This document shows positions 48,738 through 57,158 of a stretch of 64,000 nucleotides of DNA, in pieces. The notes beneath the pieces were generated by a model, which saw nothing but the letters and a program-made list of their open reading frames with translations, did no database searches and was not told where the DNA came from. Source of the DNA: Baekduia alba (GTDB taxonomy: Bacteria; Actinomycetota; Thermoleophilia; Solirubrobacterales; Solirubrobacteraceae). Position numbers and translations under genes: made by a program. Each line of letters starts with the position of its first letter. Position 1 is the first letter of the stretch. The stretch lies in the NCBI RefSeq assembly GCF_028416635.1, contig NZ_CP114013.1, forward strand, positions 3,596,001 to 3,660,000. Direction: 5' to 3'.

Positions 48738-50804
48738 ATGGCGGTTAGGCCCGGCACCGGCGACACCACGATCCAGCGGCGTATCCAGGCCACGGCGTCC
48801 AAGTGGCTCGCCGCCGGCGTCCGGACGGTCGCCTCGACGCTCATCGACGCGGACGGCTCCGCGCCGTTCGAGGTCGGCGCCACCATGCTGGTCGACGAGG
48901 CGGGTCGCATCGAAGGCTCCGTCACCGGCGGATGCGTCGAAGGCGCGCTGTTCGAAGAGGCGCAGAGCGTGCTCGCCGGCGGCGGTCCGCGCGTGCGGAC
49001 CTACGGCGTGAGCGACGACCAGGCCGTCAGCGTCGGCCTGACGTGCGGTGGCACGGTTCACGTCTTCGTCCGGGAGCTGCCGCCGCCGTCCGCGGAGGTC
49101 CTCCAGCGTGCCGCCACCGCCATCGGCCACGGCCGCGACGTCGCCGTCATGAGCGTCGTCGAAGGCGCTCAGGTCGGCGCCACGGCCGCTCTCGTCGACG
49201 GCGAGCTGCTCGGCACCCTCGGTCAGGGCGAGCGACTCGACGAGACCGTTGCCCGGGACGCGCGCGGAGCGGTCGACCACGCCAGCTCGATGCTGCGCCG
49301 GTACGGAAGCTCCGGGGACATCATGGGTCGCGAGACCGCCGTGTTCATCGAGCCCTTCTCGACGCCGCCCAAGCTCATCATCTTCGGCGCGATCGACTAC
49401 GCGATCGCCGTCGCGGCGCTGGGCAAGCAGCTCGGCTACCACGTCACCATCTGCGACGCCCGTCAGGCGTTCGCCGCCTCCGAACGACTCGGCGTCGCCG
49501 ACGAGGTCGCGGTGAGCTGGCCGGACGAGCACCTCCGCGACCAGCGGCTGACCCGCCGCGACGTCGTGCTCGTCTTCACCCACGACCCCAAGTTCGACGA
49601 GCCGGCGCTGCGGAGCGCGCTGGCGACCGACGCCGGGTACATCGGCGCCCTCGGCAGCCGTCGCACGCATCGCGACCGGGTCGAGCGGCTCCTCGCTGCC
49701 GGCGTCCCCCAGGCCGCCATCGACCGGATCGCCGCGCCCTGCGGCCTGGACATCGGCGCGCGGACGCCCGAGGAGACGGCCGTCTCGATCCTGGCCGAGG
49801 TGATCGCCAGCGGCAGTGGCCGCCAGGGCCCGTCCCTCTCCACCACGACCGGCTCGATACGCCCACCGCGCGTGCCGTCCCCCACCACGGTGCCCGGTCG
49901 GCCCGAGACCGTCGCCGACATGGAGGCCATGCTCGCCGCCGGGGGCTACCTCGCCGATCGGGGCGTGGCGTCGTCGCTCTTGCTCGCGCAGAAGCTCAGC
50001 CGCCCATTGCTGTTGGAGGGCGAGCCGGGGGTCGGGAAGACCGAGCTGGCGAAGGCGTACGCCGCGGCGACCGGTGCGCGGCTGATCCGGCTGCAATGCT
50101 ACGAGGGCATCGACGTCCACCAGGCGCTGTACGACTGGAACTTCGCGCGGCAGATGCTCTTCATCCGGGCCCTCGACGCCGATCCGAGCGCGCGCGAGGA
50201 CGCGGTGCGCCACGTCTTCGGCGAGGAGTTCCTGCTCCGCCGGCCCCTCCTGGAGGCGCTGCAGTCCGACGAGGACGTCGTCCTGCTCATCGATGAGATC
50301 GACCGTGCGGACGACGAGTTCGAGGCATTCCTCCTCGAGCTGCTGTCCGACTACCAGGTCAGCATCCCGGAGATCGGGACCGTCCGAGCGACACGAACCC
50401 CGCTGGTCGTCCTGACCTCGAACCGGACCCGCGAGCTGCACGACGCGCTGCGGCGGCGCTGCCTCTACCACTGGGTCGCCGCGCCGGACCGCGAGCGCGA
50501 GCTGCGCATCCTCGGCCTCAAGGCCCGCGAGGCGAGCGAGCAACTGGCGGAGCAGGTGTGCACGGCGGTGCAGGCGATCCGCGCGCTCGGCCCGCAGAAG
50601 CCGCCGGGCATCGGAGAGACCATCGACTGGGCGACCGCCCTGGCCATGCTCGGCGTCCAGCGGCTCGACGACGAGGCGATCGAGGCCACGCTCGGAACGC
50701 TCGTCAAGCACCGCGCGGATCAGGAACTGGTGCTCGCGGAGCTCCTGCCACTGGAACCGCCCGCCGATCCGCTGCCGTCGCCCTCGCCGTCGAGCGGGGC
50801 ATGA
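48738..50804 (+). CDS. XdhC-MoxR fusion: molybdenum hydroxylase maturation protein
   Basis: One 688-residue open frame joins two cofactor-maturation proteins. Residues 1 to about 365 are XdhC/CoxF-like: the CoxI half (GSAPFEVGATMLVDE, GSVTGGCVEGALFEEA, GLTCGGTVHVFV), then the Rossmann half (PKLIIFGAIDYAIAVAALGK, IGALGSRRTHRDRV, IGARTPEETAVSILAEVIA). After a linker rich in Ser, Pro and Thr, residues from about 400 are a MoxR/CoxD AAA+ ATPase: Walker A GEPGVGKTE (about 428) and Walker B VVLLIDEIDRAD (about 515), then LTSNRTRELHDALRRRCL. XdhC proteins insert sulfurated Mo-cofactor; CoxD remodels the enzyme's metal site. ATG 48738 starts the XdhC domain; an upstream in-frame ATG precedes the promoter. 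Confidence 0.88.
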   Translation: MAVRPGTGDTTIQRRIQATASKWLAAGVRTVASTLIDADGSAPFEVGATMLVDEAGRIEGSVTGGCVEGALFEEAQSVLAGGGPRVRTYGVSDDQAVSVGLTCGGTVHVFVRELPPPSAEVLQRAATAIGHGRDVAVMSVVEGAQVGATAALVDGELLGTLGQGERLDETVARDARGAVDHASSMLRRYGSSGDIMGRETAVFIEPFSTPPKLIIFGAIDYAIAVAALGKQLGYHVTICDARQAFAASERLGVADEVAVSWPDEHLRDQRLTRRDVVLVFTHDPKFDEPALRSALATDAGYIGALGSRRTHRDRVERLLAAGVPQAAIDRIAAPCGLDIGARTPEETAVSILAEVIASGSGRQGPSLSTTTGSIRPPRVPSPTTVPGRPETVADMEAMLAAGGYLADRGVASSLLLAQKLSRPLLLEGEPGVGKTELAKAYAAATGARLIRLQCYEGIDVHQALYDWNFARQMLFIRALDADPSAREDAVRHVFGEEFLLRRPLLEALQSDEDVVLLIDEIDRADDEFEAFLLELLSDYQVSIPEIGTVRATRTPLVVLTSNRTRELHDALRRRCLYHWVAAPDRERELRILGLKAREASEQLAEQVCTAVQAIRALGPQKPPGIGETIDWATALAMLGVQRLDDEAIEATLGTLVKHRADQELVLAELLPLEPPADPLPSPSPSSGA

Positions 50805-51955
50805 TCGCCGACCGGCTCGCGAGCTTCGCCGCGGCCCTGCGCTCCGCGGGGATCCGCGTCGCGCCGAGCGACGTGCACACCGCGCTCGACGCGCTCGCCG
50901 CCATCGGCCTGACCGACGAGCGGGACCTGTACTGGGCGCTGCGCACGAGCCTCGTCAAGCACGGCGACGACATCCCTGCCTTCGACCGCACGTTTCACTG
51001 GTTCTGGCGGAGCGAGGCGATGCCGCCGATCCCGTCGGCGAGCGAGCCCGACTCGCCGTCGAGGGCAGACGACGCCACCGCGGCCGAGCCGGTGCTGGAG
51101 GCGCCGGGCCGGGCGTCGCCGGCCGGTGTCCGGCGTCGGCTCACGGAAGCCGAGCCGTCGGAGTCCGAGCCGGAGCGCGGCCGCGACCACGATCACGCGG
51201 CGACCTACAGCTCGGTCGACGCGCTCGGCGAGAAGCCCTTCGACGAGTACGGCGCCGACGACTACGAGCGGCTGTCGGCCCGGCTGCTCGGCCTGAGCCG
51301 CGTGGGTCCGTGGCGCAGGCGCCGACGCCGTCAACCGAGCCCGCGCGGCGCCGTCGACGTCCGCCGCACGCTGCGCGCGGGCCTGCGGCGCGACGGCTTT
51401 CCCATGAGCCGCCACCATCACCGGCCGTCGATCCAGCAGCGCAAGCTCGTCGTCGTCTGCGACGTTTCCGGCTCGATGGAGCCGTTCGCGCGCGCGCTGC
51501 TCGTGTTCGCCCACGCCGCGCTGGCAGGCCGGCGCAGCGTCGAGACCTTCACGTTCGCGACGCGGCTGACCCGGGTGACGAAGGAGCTTCGCCATCAGCC
51601 TGCGCGCGCGCTGCCGGCGGCCGGCGAGGCGATCGCGGACTGGGCCGGCGGCACGCGCGTCGGCGAGTCGCTCGCGCGCCTGGACCGCTGGCACGCCGGC
51701 GCCCTCCAGGGCGCGGTGGTGATCATCGCGAGCGACGGCTGGGACCTGGGCGACCCGACGCCGCTGCGGACGGCGATGGCTCGCATCCAGCTGCGCGCGC
51801 ACAGCGTCATCTGGTTGAACCCGCAGCTGCGCGATCCCGCGTTCGAGCCCCTGACGCTGGGGATGAGCACCGCGCTGCCGTTCGTCGACCACTTCCGCCC
51901 GTGCCACGATGCCGCCAGCCTGGTGGCCCTGGTCCGGCTCCTCGATGAGATCTGA
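50801..51955 (+). CDS. CoxE-like VWA-domain protein
   Basis: A 384-residue partner of MoxR/CoxD ATPases. The C-terminal von Willebrand A domain has the MIDAS start VVVCDVSGSMEPFARALLVF (DxSxS) and a later IIASDGWDLGDP. The middle is a charged linker. ATG 50801 overlaps the fusion stop (ATGA), so ATPase and VWA protein are made together, as in cox and other MoxR-VWA pairs. It should help activate the hydroxylase encoded at 31.5-35.3 kb. Confidence 0.88.
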   Translation: MIADRLASFAAALRSAGIRVAPSDVHTALDALAAIGLTDERDLYWALRTSLVKHGDDIPAFDRTFHWFWRSEAMPPIPSASEPDSPSRADDATAAEPVLEAPGRASPAGVRRRLTEAEPSESEPERGRDHDHAATYSSVDALGEKPFDEYGADDYERLSARLLGLSRVGPWRRRRRRQPSPRGAVDVRRTLRAGLRRDGFPMSRHHHRPSIQQRKLVVVCDVSGSMEPFARALLVFAHAALAGRRSVETFTFATRLTRVTKELRHQPARALPAAGEAIADWAGGTRVGESLARLDRWHAGALQGAVVIIASDGWDLGDPTPLRTAMARIQLRAHSVIWLNPQLRDPAFEPLTLGMSTALPFVDHFRPCHDAASLVALVRLLDEI

Positions 51956-52059
51956 CCCTGCGTCGACCCGGCAGGACGATGAACGGCACGATGCCGACGA
52001 CGACGCTCACACCGCGCTGACCGGCCGCAGCGGGCGCAGGCCGCCGCCGGCGCCCGACA

Positions 52060-52433
52060 TGTTCCGGGATCGACCCGAAGTTCCCGACGTACGCACGGCC
52101 CGACGGATCCACGTACAGGTCGTTGCACGGCCCGGCCGCCTGTGCGCGCAGGTCGGCGACGACGTGCAGCTCACCGTCATCCGCGCCCAGCCGCAGCAGC
52201 CGCCGGTCCAGCATCGACGACACCAACAGCTCGCCGTCGGGCGTGAACCCGAGCCCGGACGGCTGGCCCGGCACGTCGCACACCTTCCGTCGCGACCCGT
52301 CCAACCCGTACGTGAACACCGACTTGTCGTAGAAGTCGGAGACCCACAGCCTGCCGTCACGCCAGCGCAGGCCCTCCGGGAAGTACAGGCCGTCGGCGAG
52401 CAGCTCCGCCGACCGCGCGGTCGACCCGCTCAC
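52060..52433 (-). pseudogene. Truncated SMP-30/gluconolactonase gene
   Basis: From GTG 52433 the frame encodes the N-terminal part of an SMP-30/gluconolactonase beta-propeller (LADGLYFPEGLRWRDGRLWV; SGLGFTPDGELLVSSMLDRR; GPCNDLYVDPSGRAYVGNFG). After about residue 125 similarity is lost. The frame continues only as Arg/Ala-rich text antisense to coxE, to 51807. About half of the usual 280-300 residues is missing, so it is probably a remnant. Confidence 0.72.
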
Positions 52434-52626
52434 GCGCTCGCCCCCGAGAGCTGCGCGCGCGCTCGCGCGCCGCCGTCGTCGCGCTCGCCCTCGCCGCCGA
52501 GCGGCCCGCCGATCGCCACCCCGCTCTCCAGGTCGAAGAAGTGCAGCCGCGCCGGGTCGACGGCGAGTCGCACGCGCTCGCCCTCGGCCGCGCGCTCCTC
52601 CGAGCCGACGTAATCAAGCTGCGCCG
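52430..52626 (-). pseudogene. C-terminal fragment of a sugar ABC transporter ATPase
   Basis: The frame ending at 52430 encodes the TOBE-like tail of a MalK/UgpC-type ATPase (LDYVGSEERAAEGERVRLAV; DPARLHFFDLESGVAIGG). There is no nucleotide-binding domain upstream, where an alpha/beta hydrolase gene begins to overlap. Its stop overlaps the SMP-30 start (GTGA), so both are relics of one sugar-uptake operon. Confidence 0.65.
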
Positions 52627-53504
52627 CGATTACCAGCGGTCGACGGCGGTGACCCACCGGGTGCGTGGACGGCTGCTAGGCCTCCCCGAGCCGTGTCGCC
52701 CGCGAACGCGGCCAGCTCGCGGTCGAATCGCGCCGGGTCTTCCAGGAACGGCGCGTGGCCGACGCCCTCGTACCACGACGCCCGCGCCGTCGGGCACACG
52801 GCGAGCACGTGCTCGGCCATCGACGGAAGCACGATCGCGTCTTCGCGTCCCTGCGTGACCAGCACCGGCACGGTCAGCGCCGACAGCACGTCGTCGGCGT
52901 CGATCTCACGGGCGAGCAGCGCCTGGCGAACCGCCGGCGGCACGACCATGTTCCAGCACAACGCGGTGCTCCAGTCGTCGTCGCCGAGCGGCCGCGCCGT
53001 ACACGCGCGCAGGAAGCGCCGCACGGCCGCGATGCTCGTCTCCAGGTCGGGCGCGCAGGCGTCGCCCGCGTTCTCGAGCAGGCCCGGGCCGATGTGGTCG
53101 AAGCCGGCCGTCCGCAGCACCGCGCTGCCGACGAGGTCGATCCCAGCGATCCCGTCCTCACCGTAGGAGCGCAGGTAGTCGGTCACGACGAACCCGCCGT
53201 AGGACCACGCCACCACCACGGGCCGCTCCAGCTCCGCCTGCTCGATGACCGCATGCAGGTCATCGGCCCACAGCGACGCGTCGAGGTAGTGCTCGGCGCC
53301 GACCGGCTGGGCGGACATCCCGTGCCCGCGGAGGTCGAAGGTGACCAGCCGGAAGTCCTCGGCCAACGGGCCGGCGACCTGCCGCGACCAGCACAGCTGG
53401 CTCTGCGACCACCCGTGGACGAACACGATCGGCGGGCCCTGCGGGTCGCCCCACTCCCGCACGTCCAGCTCCAGCCCGCCGCCCCCACGCACCATGCGCT
53501 CCAT
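52614..53504 (-). CDS. Alpha/beta hydrolase
   Basis: A 296-residue alpha/beta-fold hydrolase: oxyanion block PIVFVHGWSQSQLCW, DLRGHGMSAQP, nucleophile Ser in VVAWSYGGFVV, acid Asp in VTQGREDAIV and catalytic His in YEGVGHAPFLEDP. It resembles non-heme haloperoxidase/arylesterase-type members; the substrate is unknown. The tail after FAGDTARG is atypical and reads into the neighbouring ABC-ATPase remnant, so the end may be altered by the rearrangement that destroyed that gene. Confidence 0.85.
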   Translation of the reverse strand: MERMVRGGGGLELDVREWGDPQGPPIVFVHGWSQSQLCWSRQVAGPLAEDFRLVTFDLRGHGMSAQPVGAEHYLDASLWADDLHAVIEQAELERPVVVAWSYGGFVVTDYLRSYGEDGIAGIDLVGSAVLRTAGFDHIGPGLLENAGDACAPDLETSIAAVRRFLRACTARPLGDDDWSTALCWNMVVPPAVRQALLAREIDADDVLSALTVPVLVTQGREDAIVLPSMAEHVLAVCPTARASWYEGVGHAPFLEDPARFDRELAAFAGDTARGGLAAVHAPGGSPPSTAGNRGAA

Positions 53505-53546
53505 GTCGCCACCCCTTCATGTCGTCCTTCGCTGTCCCGGACGACG

Positions 53547-54677
53547 CTACGGGCGCGCGCCCCTGCCGCCATCGGGGCCACCACCCATCTCGCCCGCGGC
53601 CGGCCGACGGCCTGCACGCAGCGTCTGGGAGAACCGTGCGGCGGCGGCCGCCCGGCCCGCCTTGCCGGAGACGCGGAGCTTCACGTACACGTTGGAGAGA
53701 TGCCGCTCGACGGTGCGGACGCTCAGGCAGAGGCGCGCCGCGATCGCCTCGTTCGTCAGCCCCGCCGCGACCAGCTCGAGCACCTCCAGCTCGCGCGGGC
53801 TGAGGGTCGTCACCGCCGCGTCGGTGGCGACGGCGCCCGTCGGCTCCGTCCCGAGGAAGCCGTGCAGCTCGGCGACGAACACGTCCCAGGCGGGCTCGTC
53901 GGCCAGCAGGATGTGGTTCGCCGACTCCAGCAGGACGAACCGCGCACCGGGGACGCCGGCCGCGAGCCGCCGGCCCTCCTCGACCGGCACGACCCGGTCC
54001 CCGCGCGCGTGGAGCACCAGCGTCGGCACGGTCACCCGCGGCGCGACGTCGAGCACGTCGATGGCGTTGCGCGCCTCGTACAGGCGCGTCGCGTTCGCGG
54101 TCGAGGTCGAGCGCCGCTGCTGCTCGTCGTACCAGGCCATCTGCTCGGCGGTCCCGTGTGGGAGGAACAACATGCTGAACAGATGGCGGAACGTCGGGGT
54201 CGCCTCCGTCCAGCCGGCACGGATCGCCGCGATCATCGCGTCCGCGTGCCGCTGCTCCTCCGGACCGCGCCATCGCCGGCCGCGCCCGTAGGCGCCGTAG
54301 AGGATGAGGTGCGTCAGCCGCTCGGGATGGCGCGCGGCGTAGACGAGCGCGACCGCCGCGCCCTGCGAGACGCCGAGCAGCGCGAAGCGGTCGAGGCCCG
54401 CCGCGCTCACGACGGTCTCGAGGTCGGCCACCCACGCCTCGACGGAGAGCTCGCCGAGCTCGCGGTCCGAGAGCCCGCTCCCCCGCTCGTCGTAGCGGAC
54501 GAGCGTGTGGCCGGCGCCCAACTCGACCAACCAGTGGCGCCAGACCGGGCTCTCCCAGTCGAAGTCCAGGTGCGTCAGCCACGTGGCCGCCCGCACGATC
54601 GGCGGCCCACGGCCATGGACGGCGTAGGCCAGGCGCACGCCGTCAGCGGTGGTGCAGAAGCGGATCTGCTGCTCCAC
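53547..54677 (-). CDS. Alpha/beta hydrolase fused to LuxR-type DNA-binding domain
   Basis: A 376-residue two-domain regulator. The N-terminal alpha/beta hydrolase fold has TLVRYDERGSGLSD, nucleophile Ser in LLGVSQGAAVAL, LHARGDRVVPVEEG and LLESANHILLADEP. The C-terminal LuxR helix-turn-helix reads LSPRELEVLELVAAGLTNEAIA followed by VRTVERHLSNVYVKL. The hydrolase domain may sense or cleave an ester or lactone ligand. GTG 54677 with AGGA nine bases before gives the usual VEQQIRFCTTADG start; the frame is open to 54734. Confidence 0.87.
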   Translation of the reverse strand: MEQQIRFCTTADGVRLAYAVHGRGPPIVRAATWLTHLDFDWESPVWRHWLVELGAGHTLVRYDERGSGLSDRELGELSVEAWVADLETVVSAAGLDRFALLGVSQGAAVALVYAARHPERLTHLILYGAYGRGRRWRGPEEQRHADAMIAAIRAGWTEATPTFRHLFSMLFLPHGTAEQMAWYDEQQRRSTSTANATRLYEARNAIDVLDVAPRVTVPTLVLHARGDRVVPVEEGRRLAAGVPGARFVLLESANHILLADEPAWDVFVAELHGFLGTEPTGAVATDAAVTTLSPRELEVLELVAAGLTNEAIAARLCLSVRTVERHLSNVYVKLRVSGKAGRAAAAARFSQTLRAGRRPAAGEMGGGPDGGRGARP

Positions 54678-54770
54678 CAGCGCTCGTCCTAGACGGCCGC
54701 GGCTGCGTTGGTGCTCATCGGTCAATGTAAGCACCTGGGACGTCCCTCGCGACCGTCACGCCGCCGAGCC

Positions 54771-56228
54771 TCAGATCCCGAGGTCGAGCTCCTCTTCGGA
54801 CTTGAAGCGTCGTGGAAGCCACAGGCTGCCCACCGCGAGCACGGCCAGCAGCCCAACCTCGACGAACGCCGTCACGGCGAACGCATGCGACAGGCCGCCC
54901 CGGGCGTCCTGCGCGAAGAACACCGCGCCGAGCACCGCCACGCCGAGAACGGCTCCGAGCTGCTCGGTGGCCTTCAACGTGCCCGAGGCGGCGCCTGCGT
55001 CCTCATGGTCGACGTTCTGGAGCGTGATGGCGAAGAGCGGTCCCATCAGGAGGCCGAGACCGATGCCGGCGACCATGAGCGACGGAACCAGCGGCCAGCT
55101 CCAGGTGCCGGGGGACGCGGCGCGCAGCGCCCATGCGACGAGCACCACACCGGCCGCGAGCACCGTCGCGGCGACGGTGACGGTGTAGCGACCGATGCGT
55201 GGGGTCAACAGCTCACCCAGCACGGCGACGCCGATGACCATCCCGACGACCAGTGGAAGCGTGGTGAGGCCGGTCGTGATCGCGCTGTAGTGCTGACCAT
55301 CCTGCAAGGTCAGGGTCAGCGTCAACATGACGCCGGCGAACGTCGCCTCGGTCACGACGGTGAGCAGCAGCCCGCTGACGAACGCGCGGTCGCGGAAGAG
55401 CGACGTGACGAGCAGCGCGGGGCGGCGCCTGCGGTTGCGGCGCACCTGCGCCGCCGCGAACAACACCAGCAACCCGAGTCCCGTCCCGCTCGCGGCGACC
55501 GTCCACACCGGCCAATGGCGCGAGGCGCCAAAGGTCACACCCAACACGATGGCACCGAGAGCGGCGGCCGCGAGCGCGGCACCGAGGACGTCCAGTCGCG
55601 GAGCTCGCTCCGAGCCGCCGGCCGGCAGCACTCGACGACCGGCCACGATGGCCCCGACCGCGACGGGGAGGTTGACGAGGAAGATCAAACGCCACTCGTC
55701 GCCGTTCAGGTCGACGCGCAGCAGCAGGCCGCAGAGCAGTGGCCCTGTGGCCGCCGCGAGACCCGCCATCCCGCCGAGCAGCCCCATGACCTTGGAACGC
55801 TCGGCCGGTGAGTACATGCGCTGCACCAGCGAGGTCGTCTGGGGCACCATGATCCCCGCCGCGGCGCCCTGCATCACTCGGGCGATCACCAGCGTCAGCG
55901 GGCCGGGCGCCAGCGCAGCGCCGAGCGACGCGACGGCAAACGCCGCCGTACCGATCAGGAACGCCCTGCGGTAGCCGATCACGTCGCCGAGGCGACCCCC
56001 GAGCATGAGGGCGGACGCGAAGGCCAGCGCGTAGCCGGCGACCAACCACTGCAGAGCCATTGCGCCCGCCCCGAGGTCGCGCTGGACCGAGGGCAGGGCG
56101 ACGTTGACGATCGACGTGTCGATGAGGTCCATGACCACGCCGACCATCACGGTGGTCAACGCGATCGTTCGCGCCCGTGGCGACATGGTCGTGGGCGGCG
56201 AGGAGTTGCGGAGAGCGGTCGCTGACAT
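54771..56228 (-). CDS. MFS drug-efflux transporter (DHA2/EmrB-QacA type)
   Basis: A 485-residue major-facilitator protein with about 14 hydrophobic segments. The start VVMDLIDTSIVNVALPSVQRDL and motif A GGRLGDVIGYRRAFLIG are typical of the 14-helix drug-proton antiporters. ATG 56228 is chosen because an earlier in-frame start (56273) would lie inside the divergent TetR operators. Probably exports a toxic compound and is repressed by the TetR gene next to it. Confidence 0.9.
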   Translation of the reverse strand: MSATALRNSSPPTTMSPRARTIALTTVMVGVVMDLIDTSIVNVALPSVQRDLGAGAMALQWLVAGYALAFASALMLGGRLGDVIGYRRAFLIGTAAFAVASLGAALAPGPLTLVIARVMQGAAAGIMVPQTTSLVQRMYSPAERSKVMGLLGGMAGLAAATGPLLCGLLLRVDLNGDEWRLIFLVNLPVAVGAIVAGRRVLPAGGSERAPRLDVLGAALAAAALGAIVLGVTFGASRHWPVWTVAASGTGLGLLVLFAAAQVRRNRRRRPALLVTSLFRDRAFVSGLLLTVVTEATFAGVMLTLTLTLQDGQHYSAITTGLTTLPLVVGMVIGVAVLGELLTPRIGRYTVTVAATVLAAGVVLVAWALRAASPGTWSWPLVPSLMVAGIGLGLLMGPLFAITLQNVDHEDAGAASGTLKATEQLGAVLGVAVLGAVFFAQDARGGLSHAFAVTAFVEVGLLAVLAVGSLWLPRRFKSEEELDLGI

Positions 56229-56244
56229 CGGGCGTGGTTCCTTG

Positions 56245-56296
56245 ACTAGACGGTGCAGTCTTGTTTCAGCCAAGCTACAAGACTAGACTGTCCAGT
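56245..56296. promoter_or_regulatory. Two TetR-type operators between MFS and tetR genes
   Basis: ACTAGACGGTGCAGT (56245-56259) and ACTAGACTGTCCAGT (56282-56296) are 15-base near-palindromes identical at 13 of 15 positions, 37 bases apart start to start. A further dyad, AGTCTTGT / ACAAGACT, lies between them. The arrangement is typical of local TetR control of both divergent genes. Confidence 0.75.
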
Positions 56297-56310
56297 TCAA
56301 TCTGGCTATC

Positions 56311-56967
56311 GTGGTGGCCGTGGCTCCGGACAAGGACATGCGGGACCGACGCTCTCCGGTCAAGCGCGAAGCCATCCTGCAGGCGGCGACGAACAGCTTC
56401 TTGGCGGATGGGTTCACCCGGACGAGCGTCGATGCCGTGGCCGCCGCGGCGGGCGTCGGCAAGCAGACCGTGTACTCGCACTTCGGCGACAAGGAGCAGC
56501 TGTTCTTGGCGGCGATCGCCGCTGCGCGCGAGGCCCGCCCGACGCCGCAGAGCGCCACTGGCCTCGACGTCGACGACCCGCGATGGAGCCTCGAGCGGAT
56601 GGCCGCCAACGTCATCGACGCTGTGCTGGATCCCACCCTCGCGGCGTTGCGCCGGCTCACGATCGCTGAGCTGCCACATCACGCCGAGCTTCAAGAGCTG
56701 TGGCGCCGCGGCGTGACCCCGGATGCCACGTATCGCGACATCGCGGCGTTCTTCGCGGCGTGCCACGAGCACCGCACGCTGCTGGCCGAACAGCCCGAGC
56801 GCTCAGCGCGTCAGTTCGCCTACCTCCTTGCGACCGAAGCCCGTACCTCGACAGCACAAGGCTTCCGATCGCTTCGGCGACAGGAGCGTCAACGCATCGT
56901 GACCGAGACCGTCGACCTGTTCCTTCGGGCACATGCCCCGCCGGGGAGCGCCACGCCGGCCCGCTGA
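56311..56967 (+). CDS. TetR-family transcriptional repressor
   Basis: A 218-residue repressor: helix-turn-helix KREAILQAATNSFLADGFTR followed by TSVDAVAAAAGVGKQTVYSHFGDKEQLF. The C-terminal ligand domain resembles AefR-type members (LRRLTIAELPHHAELQELW). GTG 56311 is the first start; GTG 56320 is also possible. It very likely represses itself and the MFS pump through the two operators. Confidence 0.9.
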   Translation: MVAVAPDKDMRDRRSPVKREAILQAATNSFLADGFTRTSVDAVAAAAGVGKQTVYSHFGDKEQLFLAAIAAAREARPTPQSATGLDVDDPRWSLERMAANVIDAVLDPTLAALRRLTIAELPHHAELQELWRRGVTPDATYRDIAAFFAACHEHRTLLAEQPERSARQFAYLLATEARTSTAQGFRSLRRQERQRIVTETVDLFLRAHAPPGSATPAR

Positions 56968-56994
56968 CGCCCGACCCGCACCGTGCCCCCGGCC

Positions 56995-57120
56995 GTCGGT
57001 GCAGCTGTCGGCTGCGGTGCACGACACGCCAGTCAGGATCGCCGTGGTGGCGCCGACTGGGAGCGGCGGGATCTCCGCGGTCCAGGCGTTCCCGTCCCAC
57101 CGGGCTGCGAGAGCCGTCGT
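56995..57120 (-). pseudogene. Fragment of a 'VSCT' repeat protein
   Basis: On the minus strand a short stretch reads ALAARWDGNAWTAEIPPL then GATTAILTGVSCTAADSCT. This looks like one unit of the WDG-x-W ... GVSCTSxxxCTAVG repeats found in long secreted actinobacterial proteins. No full gene surrounds it, so it is a remnant at best. Otherwise the 56968-57158 gap holds nothing I can name. Confidence 0.42.
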
Positions 57121-57158
57121 TCGGGATGCGGCCACCACCCCCTGCCGGCGCACCCCGG

